Notes: a model not told the origin generated them from the sequence alone. Shown: positions 34,740 to 44,839, counted from the first letter of the stretch. The stretch: DNA of 64,000 nucleotides from Streptomyces halobius (GCF_023277745.1 NZ_CP086322.1:7688001-7752000), one strand, 5' to 3'. Numbers and translations are program-made.

Positions 34740-35141
34740 TCAGCCGTGGACCGGCCCCGTGAACTTCTCGCCCGGCCCCTGCCCCGGCTCGTCCGGGACC
34801 ACCGAGGCCTCGCGGAAGGCCAGCTGCAGCGACTTCAGGCCGTCCCGCAGCGGCGCCGCGTGGTACGAGCCGATCTCGGTGGCGCTGGCGGTGACCAGCC
34901 CGGCCAGCGCCTGGATGAGCTTGCGCGCCTCGTCCAGGTCCTTGTGCGCCGCGCCCTCCTCGGCGAGCCCGAGGTTGACCGCCGCCGAGCTCATCAGATG
35001 CACCGCGACCGTCGTGATCACCTCGACCGCCGGCACCTCCGAGATATCGCGGGTCATGGCGTCGAAGTCCGGGTTCGCGGGGGCCGCCGGGGCCGACGTG
35101 CCGGACTGCGGCGCCGGCTGCTGCGGGGTCTGGTCACTCAT
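34740..35141 (-). CDS. DUF1844 family protein
   Basis: A 133-residue protein. The N-terminus is Pro/Gln/Ala-rich. The DUF1844 core is VPAVEVITTVAVHLMSSAAV, then NLGL, EARKLIQALAGLVTASATE and PLRDGLKSLQLAFREAS. It has no known activity. The gene is usually found beside infC in actinobacteria, here divergent from it. ATG 35141 is the only plausible start. A strong shared terminator lies directly behind the stop. Confidence 0.87.
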   Translation of the reverse strand: MSDQTPQQPAPQSGTSAPAAPANPDFDAMTRDISEVPAVEVITTVAVHLMSSAAVNLGLAEEGAAHKDLDEARKLIQALAGLVTASATEIGSYHAAPLRDGLKSLQLAFREASVVPDEPGQGPGEKFTGPVHG

Positions 35142-35570
35142 GTCTTGGGTGCTTCACTTCCTGCCGAGGGGATCGTGTCCACCTTATGGCCCGCCTCGTG
35201 GCGCGCTGACGGGCCCCTTCCCCGCGCGTTCGCCCGGCCCGGAACGGGGCCGCAAGGGGAGGGCGGCGTCAGCACAGGAGTGGGTCCTCCCTCTTGACTC
35301 GTGTATCCTGGTGTTCCGACCGGCCGGACACGCATGTGACCGGCCCACAAGTGGAGGCTCCGATCTCCCACCCGACCGATCTCGCGGTTGGCGGGTCAAT
35401 GGTCCGGTTGCGCCCCGCGGAGACTTCGCGGCGGTGCTCCAGAACCACGTGGAGCCCCGCCTGTGTCCCGTCCGGGGCGTTTTGCATGTACCGGCGCGGT
35501 TGGTCACAACCAAACAGACATATGCGCGGCAGTCCGCCAGGCCGTCGCGTGGTGCTACCGAGGAGGATCC
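35142..35570 (+). promoter_or_regulatory. Long 5' leader region of infC
   Basis: About 430 bases separate divergent DUF1844 and infC with no convincing gene. TTGACT (35294) and TATCCT (35304) are promoter-like but too close together to pair. GCCCCG (35453-35458) and CGGGGC (35473-35478), followed by GTTTT, form an attenuator-like hairpin. Short ORFs starting at 35399 and 35522 cross the region, and the latter overlaps the infC start. Leader control of IF-3/L35/L20 is common in bacteria; this specific mechanism is inference. Confidence 0.5.
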
Positions 35571-36179
35571 ATCAGCGCCGAGCCCCGCATCAACGACCGG
35601 ATTCGCGTCCCTGAGGTGCGACTCGTCGGTCCCAGTGGCGAGCAGGTCGGCATTGTGCCGCTTGCCAAGGCCCTGGAGCTTGCGCAGGAGTACGACCTCG
35701 ACCTGGTCGAGGTGGCGGCGAACGCCCGTCCGCCGGTCTGCAAGCTCATGGACTACGGAAAGTTCAAGTACGAGTCGGCCATGAAGGCCCGTGAGGCGCG
35801 CAAGAACCAGGCGCACACGGTCATCAAGGAGATGAAGCTCCGGCCGAAGATCGACCCGCACGACTATGACACCAAGAAGGGTCACGTCGTCCGGTTCCTC
35901 AAGCAGGGTGACAAGGTCAAGATCACGATCATGTTCCGTGGTCGCGAGCAGTCCCGCCCCGAGCTGGGCTTCCGACTGCTGCAGCGGCTCGCGGAGGATG
36001 TCCAGGAGCTCGGCTTCATCGAGTCGAACCCGAAGCAGGACGGCCGGAACATGATCATGGTCCTCGGTCCGCACAAGAAGAAGACCGAGGCGATGGCCGA
36101 GGCCCGTGAGGCGCAGGCCGCCCGCAAGGCGGGGCGTCGCTCCGAGGAGCAGGCCGCCGAGGAGCCCGCCGAGGCGTGA
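35571..36179 (+). CDS. infC: Translation initiation factor IF-3, starting at ATC
   Basis: IF-3 binds the 30S subunit and checks start-codon and initiator tRNA pairing. The 202-residue protein has [57 protein letters not shown] and [15 protein letters not shown]. No ATG, GTG or TTG exists in frame between the conserved N-terminus and a site far upstream. AGGAGG (35561-35566) sits four bases before ATC 35571, so ATC is the apparent start. Non-standard infC starts allow autoregulation in E. coli (AUU). rpmI and rplT follow. Confidence 0.95.
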   Translation: MSAEPRINDRIRVPEVRLVGPSGEQVGIVPLAKALELAQEYDLDLVEVAANARPPVCKLMDYGKFKYESAMKAREARKNQAHTVIKEMKLRPKIDPHDYDTKKGHVVRFLKQGDKVKITIMFRGREQSRPELGFRLLQRLAEDVQELGFIESNPKQDGRNMIMVLGPHKKKTEAMAEAREAQAARKAGRRSEEQAAEEPAEA

Positions 36180-36192
36180 TCCCTGGGCGAGA

Positions 36193-36214
36193 GCCCCGGA
36201 TTCCGGTCCGGGGC
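36193..36214 (+). terminator. Hairpin between infC and rpmI
   Basis: GCCCCGGA (36193-36200) pairs with TCCGGGGC (36207-36214). It could be a partial terminator or attenuator inside the operon. There is no T run. Confidence 0.45.
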
Positions 36215-36302
36215 GCCCGTCCCGGACACCAATCGATACATCTGACGCTCCCGTGTACCGGCCCGGCCGGGGGGAGCGCCACTGACGAGGAGAGAACGGC
36301 GC

Positions 36303-36497
36303 ATGCCGAAGAACAAGACGCACAGCGGTGCCAGCAAGCGCTTCAAGGTCACTGGTTCCGGCAAGGTGATGCGCGAGCGCGCCGGCAAGCGCCACCTGCT
36401 TGAGCACAAGTCGTCCCGTGTGACGCGTCGCCTCACCGGCAACGCCGAGATGGCCCCGGGCGACGCCGCGAAGATCAAGAAGCTTCTCGGCAAGTGA
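36303..36497 (+). CDS. rpmI: 50S ribosomal protein L35
   Basis: A 64-residue, very basic protein with the family pattern [20 protein letters not shown], then [18 protein letters not shown]. It is part of the large subunit. ATG 36303 follows GAGGAGAG. It lies between infC and rplT as in most bacteria. A GC-rich hairpin (GCGCCCCG 36504-36511 with CGGGGCGC 36520-36527) lies between it and rplT. Confidence 0.97.
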   Translation: MPKNKTHSGASKRFKVTGSGKVMRERAGKRHLLEHKSSRVTRRLTGNAEMAPGDAAKIKKLLGK

Positions 36498-36601
36498 GTC
36501 CGGGCGCCCCGCCGACGGCCGGGGCGCAGGACCGGGACCGGGACCCAATCGAACCGGGCCGCGTGACGCACAACCGCGGCCCCGCTACAAGGAGTTAACA
36601 A

Positions 36602-36985
36602 GTGGCACGCGTCAAGCGGGCAGTCAACGCCCACAAGAAGCGCCGGGCGATCCTCGAACAGGCCAGCGGCTACCGCGGCCAGCGTTCTCGCCTCTACCGC
36701 AAGGCGAAGGAGCAGGTCACCCACTCCCTCGTCTACAACTACAACGACCGCAAGAAGCGCAAGGGCGACTTCCGTCAGCTGTGGATCCAGCGCATCAACG
36801 CCGCTGCCCGCGCCAACGGCATGACCTACAACCGCTTCATCCAGGGTCTGAAGGCCGCCAACGTCGAGGTCGACCGCAAGATCCTCGCCGACCTGGCCGT
36901 CAACGACGCCAACGCGTTCGCCGCGCTCGTCGAGGTCGCCCAGAAGGCGCTGCCGAGCGACGTCAACGCCCCGAAGGTCGCCTGA
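36602..36985 (+). CDS. rplT: 50S ribosomal protein L20
   Basis: A 127-residue basic protein that binds 23S rRNA and is needed early in 50S assembly. Family sequence: [39 protein letters not shown] and [17 protein letters not shown]. The start is GTG 36602 with AAGGAG nine bases upstream. In many bacteria L20 represses this operon. A strong terminator follows at 37010-37042. Confidence 0.97.
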   Translation: MARVKRAVNAHKKRRAILEQASGYRGQRSRLYRKAKEQVTHSLVYNYNDRKKRKGDFRQLWIQRINAAARANGMTYNRFIQGLKAANVEVDRKILADLAVNDANAFAALVEVAQKALPSDVNAPKVA

Positions 36986-37009
36986 ACGCCGGCCTGACGA
37001 CGTTGTGAC

Positions 37010-37042
37010 GCGGACCCGCAGGCCCTCGGCCTGCGGGTCCGC
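37010..37042 (+). terminator. Terminator of infC-rpmI-rplT
   Basis: GCGGACCCGCAGGCC (37010-37024) and GGCCTGCGGGTCCGC (37028-37042) form a perfect 15-base stem around CTC. It is followed by CGCTTTGTG. Confidence 0.9.
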
Positions 37043-37091
37043 CGCTTTGTGCACCACCCTTGACGAGACACACAGAAGCGAGCCGCCGCCC

Positions 37092-37946
37092 ATGGGCACC
37101 CCCGAGCTGATCTCCCCGCGTTCCCCGCGCGTCTCCGCCGCCCGGCGGCTGGCCCGCCGCCACTTCCGCGGCAGGGAACGCCGGTTCATCGCCGAGGGCC
37201 CGCAGGCCGTACGGGAGGCCATCGCCCACCGCGCCGGCGACGGGCCCACGCTCGTCGAGCTGTTCGCGACCGTCGAGGCCGCCGAGCGGCACGCCGAGAT
37301 CGTCGGGGCCGCCCGCGCCGCCGGGGCGCGGGTGCACCTCGCCGCCGACCGGACCGTCGCCGATATCTCGCAGACCGTCACCCCGCAGGGCCTGCTCGGC
37401 GTCTGCCGGTTCCTGGACTCCCCCTTCGAGGAGATCCTCGCCGCCCGCCCGCAGCTGGTCGCGGTGCTCGCGAACGTCCGCGACCCCGGGAACGCCGGTA
37501 CGGTCCTGCGCTGCGCGGACGCCGCCGGCGCGGACGCCGTGGTGCTGACCGACGCCTCGGTGGATCTCTACAACCCCAAGTCCGTACGGGCCTCGGTCGG
37601 TTCGCTCTTCCATCTGCCGGTCGCGGTCGGCGTCCCGGTCGAGCGGGTGGTGGCCGGGCTCCAGGGCGCCGGGGTGCGTATCCTCGCCGCCGACGGCGCC
37701 GGCGACCGCGACCTGGACGCGGAGCTGGACGCCGGCTCCATGGGCGGGCCCACCGCCTGGGTCTTCGGCAACGAGGCATGGGGGCTGCCGGAGGAGACCC
37801 GTGCGCTGGCGGACGCCGTGGTGCGGGTCCCCATCCACGGCAAGGCCGAGAGCCTCAATCTGGCGACGGCCGCCGCGGTCTGCCTCTACGCCTCGGCCCG
37901 CGCCCAGCGCACCACCGGAGGATGCCGCTCCGCGTCACCCGCCTGA
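37092..37946 (+). CDS. SpoU/TrmH family RNA 2'-O-methyltransferase
   Basis: A 284-residue SAM-dependent methyltransferase of the SPOUT class, most likely acting on 23S rRNA. Motif 1 is LANVRDPGNAGTVLRCADAA, motif 2 WVFGNEAWGLPEE, and motif 3 VPIHGKAESLNLATAAAVCL, which form the trefoil knot. An N-terminal substrate-binding domain (RFIAEGPQAVREAI) is present. ATG 37092 is chosen by the family N-terminus. The gene lies directly downstream of the rplT terminator. The exact target nucleotide cannot be told. Confidence 0.92.
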   Translation: MGTPELISPRSPRVSAARRLARRHFRGRERRFIAEGPQAVREAIAHRAGDGPTLVELFATVEAAERHAEIVGAARAAGARVHLAADRTVADISQTVTPQGLLGVCRFLDSPFEEILAARPQLVAVLANVRDPGNAGTVLRCADAAGADAVVLTDASVDLYNPKSVRASVGSLFHLPVAVGVPVERVVAGLQGAGVRILAADGAGDRDLDAELDAGSMGGPTAWVFGNEAWGLPEETRALADAVVRVPIHGKAESLNLATAAAVCLYASARAQRTTGGCRSASPA

Positions 37947-38028
37947 GGGGCGTCCCCCGGATCTCCGCGGTACATCCGACCCGAGCTAGTAGTGTGGCGT
38001 GCTCGGGGCCCGGAAGGGGGGAACGGGG

Positions 38029-39207
38029 ATGAGTGTGAGGACTTCCGGTAGCACAGTCACTGGTGACAGCCGCCCGTCCGGCGGACCCGTGCGCGGGCCG
38101 TCGCCCGTCACCGCCGTGGGTCCGCCCGCGCCCGGCACCGCACCCGGGGCGGGCGGCGGAGTCGATCCCGACGATCTGCCCGACGGCCTGGTCGTCGCCG
38201 ATGAGACCGGCACGGTGATCTGCTTCAACGCCGCCGCCGCCAGGATCACCGACATCGCCCCCCAGGACGCCCTCGGCCGCCCCCTGGAACACGCCCTGCC
38301 GCTGCAGGACATCGAGGGCCGCCGCTGGTGGCGCCTCACCGACCCCTACGGCGGGCTCGCCATCCGCCGCAGCCAGCCCGAACGCAATCTGCTGCTGGGC
38401 GGCCGCGAAGTGCTGGTCTCCGCGCGCTACCTCCGCAGCCGCCCCACCGGCCCCGTCCAGCGGCTGGTCATCGCGCTGCGCGGCACCGAGGCCCGGCGCC
38501 GTACGGAGCTGAGCCACGCCGAGCTGATCGCCACCGTCGCTCATGAACTGCGCTCGCCGCTGACCTCCGTCAAGGGCTTCACGGCCACCCTGCTCCAGAA
38601 GTGGGAGCGCTTCACCGACGACCAGAAGCGGCTGATGCTGGAGACGGTGGACGCCGACGCCAACCGCGTCACCCGGCTGATCGCGGAGCTGCTGGACATC
38701 TCCCGTATCGACTCCGGACGGCTGGAGGTACGCCGGCAGCGGGTCGACATGACCGCCGCGGTCCGCCGGCACGTCCAGGCGCAGACCACCGCGGGCCAGC
38801 GGCCGGACCGCTTCCTGATCCGGATGCTGGAACCGCTGCCCGATCTGTGGGCGGATCCGGACAAGGTGGACCAGGTGCTGGGCAACCTGCTGGAAAACGC
38901 GGTGCGTCACGGCGAGGGAACGGTCACCATCGAGGTGGGGCCCGCGGACTCCCCGCGTGAGCGGGGCTGCTTCGGGACGACCGTCACCGTGAGCGATGAG
39001 GGCCCCGGGATCCCGGAGGAATCGATGACCCGTGTCTTCACCCGCTTCTGGCGGGGCAGCAAGCGCGGCGGTACCGGCCTGGGCCTCTACATCGTCAAGG
39101 GCATCGTCGAGGCGCACGGCGGCACCATCACCGTCGGACGGGCCCCGGCCGGCGGCGCCGAATTCCGATTCAGCCTGCCTGTCGCGGCCCCGGCCTTCAT
39201 GGGCTGA
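38029..39207 (+). CDS. PAS-domain sensor histidine kinase
   Basis: A 392-residue kinase without transmembrane segments. A Gly/Pro-rich start of ~45 residues is followed by a PAS domain (DGLVVADETGTVICFNAAAA), the HisKA box with His172 (ATVAHELRSPLTSVKGF), and HATPase boxes: N (NLLENAVRHG), G1 (VSDEGPGIPEE), F and G2 (GGTGLGLYIVKGI). It should autophosphorylate in response to a cytoplasmic signal. No response regulator gene is adjacent, so it is an orphan kinase here. The ATG 38029 start follows a G-rich ribosome site. Confidence 0.9.
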   Translation: MSVRTSGSTVTGDSRPSGGPVRGPSPVTAVGPPAPGTAPGAGGGVDPDDLPDGLVVADETGTVICFNAAAARITDIAPQDALGRPLEHALPLQDIEGRRWWRLTDPYGGLAIRRSQPERNLLLGGREVLVSARYLRSRPTGPVQRLVIALRGTEARRRTELSHAELIATVAHELRSPLTSVKGFTATLLQKWERFTDDQKRLMLETVDADANRVTRLIAELLDISRIDSGRLEVRRQRVDMTAAVRRHVQAQTTAGQRPDRFLIRMLEPLPDLWADPDKVDQVLGNLLENAVRHGEGTVTIEVGPADSPRERGCFGTTVTVSDEGPGIPEESMTRVFTRFWRGSKRGGTGLGLYIVKGIVEAHGGTITVGRAPAGGAEFRFSLPVAAPAFMG

Positions 39208-39397
39208 GGAGCAGCGGCGGGCGCCCCGGCCAGGGGCACGGGCCCGCCCTGTCGGCCCTCCCCCTTAGACTTGACCTTTGGCACCTTTGGCGCACAAGCA
39301 TCGCGGGCACTGCGCGGGCTCGGGATCCGGAGTTGTGATCGAAGAGCCGAGGCGAAGCGAACCAGGCCAAGCCAGTCCACCGGAAGCACGGGAAGAG

Positions 39398-40522
39398 ATG
39401 TCCGCACCCAATAAGTCGTACGACCCTGTCGAGGTCGAAGCCCTCAAACCGGAAGAGATCGCCCGACGGACCGACGAGGCGCTGGCGGCCGTGGCCGCCG
39501 CGGCCGACCTGGCGGAGCTGCGCGAGGTGAAGGTCGCGCACGCCGGCGACCGCTCGCCGCTCGCGCTCGCCAACCGGGAGATCGGCGCCCTGCCCCCGCA
39601 CGCCAAGGCGGACGCCGGCAAGCGCGTCGGCCAGGCCCGCGGCCGGGTGAACCAGGCGCTCAAGGCCCGCCAGGAGGAGCTGGAGGCGGAGCGCGACGCC
39701 CGCGTGCTGGTCGAGGAGGCGGTGGACGTCACGCTGCCGTACGACCGTGTCCCGGCCGGCGCCCGGCACCCGCTGACCACCTTCATGGAGCGGGTCGCGG
39801 ACGTCTTCGTCGCGATGGGCTACGAGGTCGCCGAGGGCCCCGAGGTCGAGGCCGAGTGGTTCAACTTCGACGCCCTCAACTTCGTGCCCGACCACCCGGC
39901 GCGCCAGATGCAGGACACCTTCTTCGTCCAGGGCAACGGCACCAAGGGCGACGAGTCGGGTGTCGTGCTGCGCACGCACACCTCGCCGGTGCAGGCCCGT
40001 ACCCTCGTCGACCGCGAGCCGCCCGTCTACATCGTCTGCCCGGGGCGGGTCTACCGCACCGACGAGCTGGACGCCACGCACTCCCCGGTCTTCCACCAGA
40101 TCGAGCTGCTCGCCGTCGACGAGGGCCTGACCATGGCCGATCTCAAGGGCACCCTGGACCACATGGTCCAGGCGCTGTTCGGCCCGGACATGAAGACCCG
40201 GCTGCGGCCGAACTACTTCCCGTTCACCGAGCCGTCCGCCGAGATGGACATGGTCTGCTACGTCTGCCGGGGCGAGTCCGTGGGCAACCCCGACCGCCCC
40301 TGCCGCACCTGCTCCAGTGAGGGCTGGATCGAGCTGGGCGGCTGCGGAATGGTCAACCCCAAGGTGCTGATCGCCTGTGGTGTCGACCCGGAGAAGTACA
40401 GCGGGTTCGCCTTCGGGTTCGGTATCGACCGGATGCTGATGTTCCGGCACAACGTGGAAGACATGCGCGACATGTTCGAGGGCGACGTCCGGTTCACCCG
40501 GCCGTTCGGGATGGAGATCTGA
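39398..40522 (+). CDS. pheS: Phenylalanyl-tRNA synthetase alpha subunit
   Basis: A 374-residue class II synthetase catalytic subunit. It has an N-terminal coiled coil (residues ~10-100), then the catalytic core: [47 protein letters not shown] (motif 2 region [15 protein letters not shown]) and [14 protein letters not shown] (motif 3). ATG 39398 follows GGAAGAG. Its stop overlaps the pheT start by one base (TGATG). A TGTCGG-N10-TAGACT sequence at 39250-39271 is a possible promoter. Confidence 0.97.
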   Translation: MSAPNKSYDPVEVEALKPEEIARRTDEALAAVAAAADLAELREVKVAHAGDRSPLALANREIGALPPHAKADAGKRVGQARGRVNQALKARQEELEAERDARVLVEEAVDVTLPYDRVPAGARHPLTTFMERVADVFVAMGYEVAEGPEVEAEWFNFDALNFVPDHPARQMQDTFFVQGNGTKGDESGVVLRTHTSPVQARTLVDREPPVYIVCPGRVYRTDELDATHSPVFHQIELLAVDEGLTMADLKGTLDHMVQALFGPDMKTRLRPNYFPFTEPSAEMDMVCYVCRGESVGNPDRPCRTCSSEGWIELGGCGMVNPKVLIACGVDPEKYSGFAFGFGIDRMLMFRHNVEDMRDMFEGDVRFTRPFGMEI

Positions 40523-43071
40523 TGCGGGTCCCGCTTTCTTGGCTGCGGGAGTACGTCGACCTGCCGGCGACTGAGACCGGCCGGGACGTACAGGAAAAGC
40601 TCATCGCGGTCGGCCTGGAGGTCGAGACCGTCGAGCGCCTCGGCGAGGGCCTCAAGGGCCCGCTCGTCGTCGGCCAGGTGCTGACCATCGAGGAGCTGGA
40701 GGGCTTCCGGAAGCCCATCCGCTTCTGCACGGTGGACGTCGGCCGGGCCAACGGCACCGGCGAGCCGCAGGAGATCGTCTGCGGTGCGCGCAACTTCTCC
40801 GTCGGCGACAAGGTCGTCGTGGTGCTCCCCGGCGCCGTGCTGCCCGGCGACTTCAAGATCGCCGCGCGTAAGACGTACGGCAAGGTGTCGCACGGCATGA
40901 TCTGCTCCGGCGACGAGCTGGGCATGGGCGACGACGGGTCGGACGGCATCATCGTGCTGCCGCCCGAGTACGAGCCCGGCACCGACGCCATCGAGCTGCT
41001 GCAGCTCGTCGACGAGGTGCTGGACATCGCCGTCACCCCGGACCGCGGCTACTGCCTGTCGATCCGCGGTGTCGCCCGCGAGACCGCCACCGCCTACGGC
41101 CTGCCGCTGCGCGACCCGGCGCTGCTGGACGTGCCGCCGCCGAACGCCACCGGCTACCCGGTCAAGGTCGCCGACCCGATCGGCTGCGACCGCTTCACCG
41201 CCCGTACGGTCACCGGCCTCAATCCCGAGGCCCGCTCCCCGATCTGGCTGCGGCGCCGGCTGCAGAAGGCCGGTATGCGCCCGATCTCGCTGCCCGTCGA
41301 CATCACCAACTATGTGATGCTGGAGCTCGGCCAGCCGCTGCACGCCTACGACCGCACCAGCGTGGCCGGCCCGATCGGCGTCCGCCGCGCCGAGCCGGGC
41401 GAGAAGCTGACCACCCTGGACGGCGCCAAGCGCGCCCTGGACGCCGAGGACCTGGTCATCACCGACAACCGCGGCCCCATCGGCCTCGCGGGCGTCATGG
41501 GCGGTGCCAACACCGAGATCGCGGGCCCCGTCACCGACCCCGAGACCGGCGCGGTGACATCGGCCGCCGGCGCGGCGGGCCACGGCACCACCGACATCGT
41601 GGTGGAGGCCGCGCACTTCGAGGCGCTGTCCATCGCCCGTACGGCCCGCCGGCACAAGCTGTCCTCGGAGGCCGCCAAGCGCTTCGAGCGCGGGGTGGAC
41701 CCGGAGGCCACGTCCGCCGCCGCACAGCGGACCGTCGATCTGCTGGTGCTGCTCGGCGGGGGCACCGCCGAGGAGGGCGTCACCGAGGTCGTCTCGCCCC
41801 GGGGGCCGCGCACCCTCACCATCGCCGCCGACCACCCGGACAAGGTCGCCGGTGTCGCCTACGGCCGGGAGACCGTCGTCCGCCGTCTCCAGCAGGTCGG
41901 CTGTGATGTCTACGGGCAGGATGAGCTGGTCGTCACGGTGCCGTCCTGGCGGCCGGACCTGAGCGACCCGAACGACCTGGCGGAGGAGGTCATCCGGCTG
42001 GAGGGTTACGAGAACCTCCCGTCGACCCTCCCGCTGCCGCCGGCCGGCCGTGGCCTGACCGAGCGTCAGCGGCTGCACCGCAGGGTCGGCCGGGCGCTCG
42101 CCGGCGCCGGGTACGTCGAGACGCTGAACTACCCCTTCACCGGCCCGCACATCCTCGACCAGCTCGGCATCGAGCCGGACGACCCGCGCCGGCTGGCCGT
42201 CACCCTCGTCAACCCGCTCAACGACGAGGAGCCCGACCTCCGTACGACGCTGATCCCGGGCCTGCTCGGCGCGCTGCGCCGAAACTACGGCCGGGGCACG
42301 CACGACCTCGCGCTCTTCGAGACCGGCCCGGTCTTCCGGCCGACCGGCGACGAGCAGCCGGCCCGTCGGCTGGTTGTCGAACGCCGCCCGAGCGACGACG
42401 ACATCGCCTCGCTGGACGCCTCCCTCCCGGAGCAGCCGCGCCGCGCCGCCGTGGTGCTCGCCGGGAGCCGCGAACAGGCCGGCTGGTGGGGTGCCGGACA
42501 CCCCGCGACGTGGGCGGACGCCATCGAGGCGGGCCGTACGGTCGCCCGTGAGGCGGGCGTTGAGCTGATCGTCCGTCAGGACCAGCACGCACCGTTCCAC
42601 CCGGGCCGGTGCGCGGCGCTGCTCGCCCTCGTCGACGGCGAGGAGGTCCTCGTCGGCAACGCCGGTGAGCTGCACCCGCGCGTCGTCAAGACGCTCGGCC
42701 TGCCGGAGCGCACCTGCGCGATGGAGATCGACCTGGACCGTATCGAGCGGGCCGCCGCCGGACCGCAGCGCGCGCCCCGGATCTCGACGTTCCCGGTCGC
42801 CACCCAGGACGTCGCGCTGATCGTCGACGACACGGTCCCGGCGGCGGACGTCGAGGCCGCGCTGCGCGACGGCGCGGGTGAACTCCTCGAATCGCTGCGG
42901 CTGTTCGACGTCTTCACCGGTGAGCAGGTCGGTGCCGGCAAGAAGTCCCTGGCGTACGCGCTGCGCTTCCGCGCCGCCGACCGCACGCTGACCGCGGAGG
43001 AGGCCACGGCCGCCCGTGACGCGGCGGTCGCGGCGGCGGTGGAGCGCACCGGAGCGGTGCTGCGCGGCTAG
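40522..43071 (+). CDS. pheT: Phenylalanyl-tRNA synthetase beta subunit
   Basis: An 849-residue subunit of the alpha2-beta2 enzyme. Domains in order: N-terminal and tRNA-binding (EMAP-like) fold ([20 protein letters not shown]), B3/B4 editing domain ([40 protein letters not shown]), B5, a pseudo-catalytic core ([16 protein letters not shown]) and the C-terminal anticodon-binding FDX-ACB domain ([16 protein letters not shown]). The length is usual for actinobacteria. The one-base overlap with pheS shows coupling. A terminator follows at 43103. Confidence 0.97.
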   Translation: MRVPLSWLREYVDLPATETGRDVQEKLIAVGLEVETVERLGEGLKGPLVVGQVLTIEELEGFRKPIRFCTVDVGRANGTGEPQEIVCGARNFSVGDKVVVVLPGAVLPGDFKIAARKTYGKVSHGMICSGDELGMGDDGSDGIIVLPPEYEPGTDAIELLQLVDEVLDIAVTPDRGYCLSIRGVARETATAYGLPLRDPALLDVPPPNATGYPVKVADPIGCDRFTARTVTGLNPEARSPIWLRRRLQKAGMRPISLPVDITNYVMLELGQPLHAYDRTSVAGPIGVRRAEPGEKLTTLDGAKRALDAEDLVITDNRGPIGLAGVMGGANTEIAGPVTDPETGAVTSAAGAAGHGTTDIVVEAAHFEALSIARTARRHKLSSEAAKRFERGVDPEATSAAAQRTVDLLVLLGGGTAEEGVTEVVSPRGPRTLTIAADHPDKVAGVAYGRETVVRRLQQVGCDVYGQDELVVTVPSWRPDLSDPNDLAEEVIRLEGYENLPSTLPLPPAGRGLTERQRLHRRVGRALAGAGYVETLNYPFTGPHILDQLGIEPDDPRRLAVTLVNPLNDEEPDLRTTLIPGLLGALRRNYGRGTHDLALFETGPVFRPTGDEQPARRLVVERRPSDDDIASLDASLPEQPRRAAVVLAGSREQAGWWGAGHPATWADAIEAGRTVAREAGVELIVRQDQHAPFHPGRCAALLALVDGEEVLVGNAGELHPRVVKTLGLPERTCAMEIDLDRIERAAAGPQRAPRISTFPVATQDVALIVDDTVPAADVEAALRDGAGELLESLRLFDVFTGEQVGAGKKSLAYALRFRAADRTLTAEEATAARDAAVAAAVERTGAVLRG

Positions 43072-43402
43072 GGACAAGACCTGGCACCGCCGCATGGCGG
43101 CCGGGGTGAGGGCGTGGACGGCGACGAGCCGTTCGCGCCCTCACCCCTTTTCCGCGTGCAGCCGTCTCGTTTCTCCGTGCTGCCGTCCCGGGGCCGTCGG
43201 GTGGCGCGGTGATATCCCGCGCGCGGGATCGGCGCCCCCGTACACGATCACTCAATCGGGTGGTAAGGCACGCATCGTGGCGACCCGGACACCCATACAC
43301 CGTAAGAATCATTCCGGTCGATGCGGCCCCGTTGACCGCGGGAAGCGCCGGGCCGACCGCCCAATGCCCCATGGGGGACCATCGGCTAGAGGGACCATCG
43401 GT
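43072..43402. other. Spacer between pheT and PP2C phosphatase gene
   Basis: It holds the pheST terminator (43103-43152) and then ~250 bases without a gene. Two direct copies of GGGACCATCGG (43375-43385 and 43391-43401) lie directly before the phosphatase start, and CCCCATGGGG (43368-43377) is palindromic. These may be regulatory. Confidence 0.5.
43103..43152 (+). terminator. Terminator of pheST
   Basis: GGGGTGAGGGCG (43103-43114) pairs with CGCCCTCACCCC (43136-43147). An inner ACGGC/GCCGT pair extends it, and TTTT follows. Confidence 0.88.
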
Positions 43403-44647
43403 ATGATCCGAACCTGGGCGAGGGGCGGACGATGTGCGGGTGCCGCACGCGCCCGGAGGATCTTTGTCTTCGTTCTGCCCGGCCTCTGGGTGCTCGGGGT
43501 GGTGGCCTGGGAACTGTGTCTGCCGACCGACGGACAGCTGCTGCAACTCCTCGCCGCCGCACCGGCCATCGCCTGCGCGGGCACCGGGCGCCGACAGTGT
43601 GTGCTGCTCGGCGGGGTGTGCGCGCTGATCGCGCTGGTACCGCTCGGCGAGGCGGCGCCGAGTGCCGGACCCCTCACCCGCGCGATGACCTGCGGCGCGA
43701 TCCTCGCGGTGATCTGTGCCAGCTATCTGACGGCCGGCCGGCGGCTGCGGCTGGTACGGGAGCTGGAACGTACCCGCGAGGTGGCCGCCGCGGCGCAGCG
43801 GGTCGTGCTGCGGCCGCTGCCGCCGCGGATCGACGGGGTGGCGCTGGCCGCCGGCCATCTCTCCGCCAGCGAGGGCGCCGCGGTCGGCGGTGACCTCTAC
43901 GAGGTCGTCGGGACGCCGCACGGTGTGCGGGCGGTGATCGGCGATGTGCGCGGCCACGGCCTGGAGGCCATAGGCACGGTCGCGGCGATGCTCGGCAGCT
44001 TCCGCGAGGTGGCGCACGAGGAGCCCGAACTGGGCGGTGTGCTGCGTCGGCTGGAGCGTTCGCACCAGCGGCATCTGCGGGAACGGGCGCGGGCGGAGCA
44101 TTCCGTGGCCGGCGGCGGGGAGACGTCCGGCCCGGTGGGCGCGCTCGCGGAGGAATTCGTGACGGTGCTGTTGGTGGAGGTCGCCCGGGACGGCTCCGTC
44201 ACGGCGCTGAACTGCGGGCACCCGTGGCCGTACCGTATCGGCGGCCGGGCGGTGGCCCCGGTCGCCCCCGCGGATCCGCTGCCGCCGCTAGGGCTCTTCC
44301 CGCTGCCCGACGAGCTGACCGCGGTCTGCTGCGGGCAGTTGGGACCGGGGGAGGGGCTGTTTCTGCACACCGACGGCGCGGCCGACGCGCGGGACGCCAC
44401 GGGCGAGTTCTTCCCGCTGACCCAGGAGCTGCGCAGCAGTGTCGCGGGGCCCACGGCGCGCCCGGTCGCCTCGCCGTCGGGGGTGGTCGAGGACGTACGG
44501 AAGGCGCTGCTGCGGCATGCCGACGGGCGGCTGACCGACGATGTCGCGCTGCTGATGCTGTGCAACGACCGGCTGCGGGTGCCGGCCCAGCCGTCGCCGG
44601 CCCGGCACGCGGGGCCGGACTGTGTGGAGGCGGGGCGGGCGGATTAG
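43403..44647 (+). CDS. Membrane PP2C/SpoIIE-type serine phosphatase
   Basis: A 414-residue protein. About three transmembrane helices lie in residues 19-110 (RRIFVFVLPGLWVLGVVAWE; AMTCGAILAVICASYLTAG). The SpoIIE-like phosphatase domain follows, with metal ligands in AVGGDLYEVVG (~161-170) and IGDVRGHGLEA (~179-189), ALNCGHPWPY and LHTDGAADARD. Such enzymes often act on anti-sigma factor antagonists. No anti-sigma partner is adjacent. Start ATG 43403 has GAGGGA upstream and lies directly after two GGGACCATCGG repeats. Confidence 0.9.
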   Translation: MIRTWARGGRCAGAARARRIFVFVLPGLWVLGVVAWELCLPTDGQLLQLLAAAPAIACAGTGRRQCVLLGGVCALIALVPLGEAAPSAGPLTRAMTCGAILAVICASYLTAGRRLRLVRELERTREVAAAAQRVVLRPLPPRIDGVALAAGHLSASEGAAVGGDLYEVVGTPHGVRAVIGDVRGHGLEAIGTVAAMLGSFREVAHEEPELGGVLRRLERSHQRHLRERARAEHSVAGGGETSGPVGALAEEFVTVLLVEVARDGSVTALNCGHPWPYRIGGRAVAPVAPADPLPPLGLFPLPDELTAVCCGQLGPGEGLFLHTDGAADARDATGEFFPLTQELRSSVAGPTARPVASPSGVVEDVRKALLRHADGRLTDDVALLMLCNDRLRVPAQPSPARHAGPDCVEAGRAD

Positions 44648-44708
44648 CGCACTCCCGGCCCCCTTCCGTCCTCAACTCCCCTCCGCGGCACGACTGTTCG
44701 CGCGCCCC

Positions 44709-44725
44709 TTCACACCCCGTGTGAA
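44709..44725. promoter_or_regulatory. Palindrome TTCACAC-CCC-GTGTGAA upstream of regulator
   Basis: A perfect 7+7 inverted repeat around CCC. TACGCT (44737-44742) lies 11 bases downstream and may be the -10, so the palindrome would cover the -35 region. A near-identical palindrome occurs at 47208-47222. Confidence 0.65.
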
Positions 44726-44839
44726 GTGCGGTTCATTACGCTGAACTCACGCGGGCAGCACATCTCGCGGAGTCAGCAAGTCGACACAGGCCATGAGCCA
44801 CCGGCCCGCACACGGGCCCGGCTCAATCGGGAGGCCGGC

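Noticed and set aside
35294..35309. TTGACT and TATCCT as an infC promoter
   Set aside because: Only four bases separate the hexamers, so they cannot act as one promoter.
39208..39397. T-box or other tRNA-sensing leader before pheST
   Set aside because: No T-box sequence or antiterminator/terminator pair is visible.
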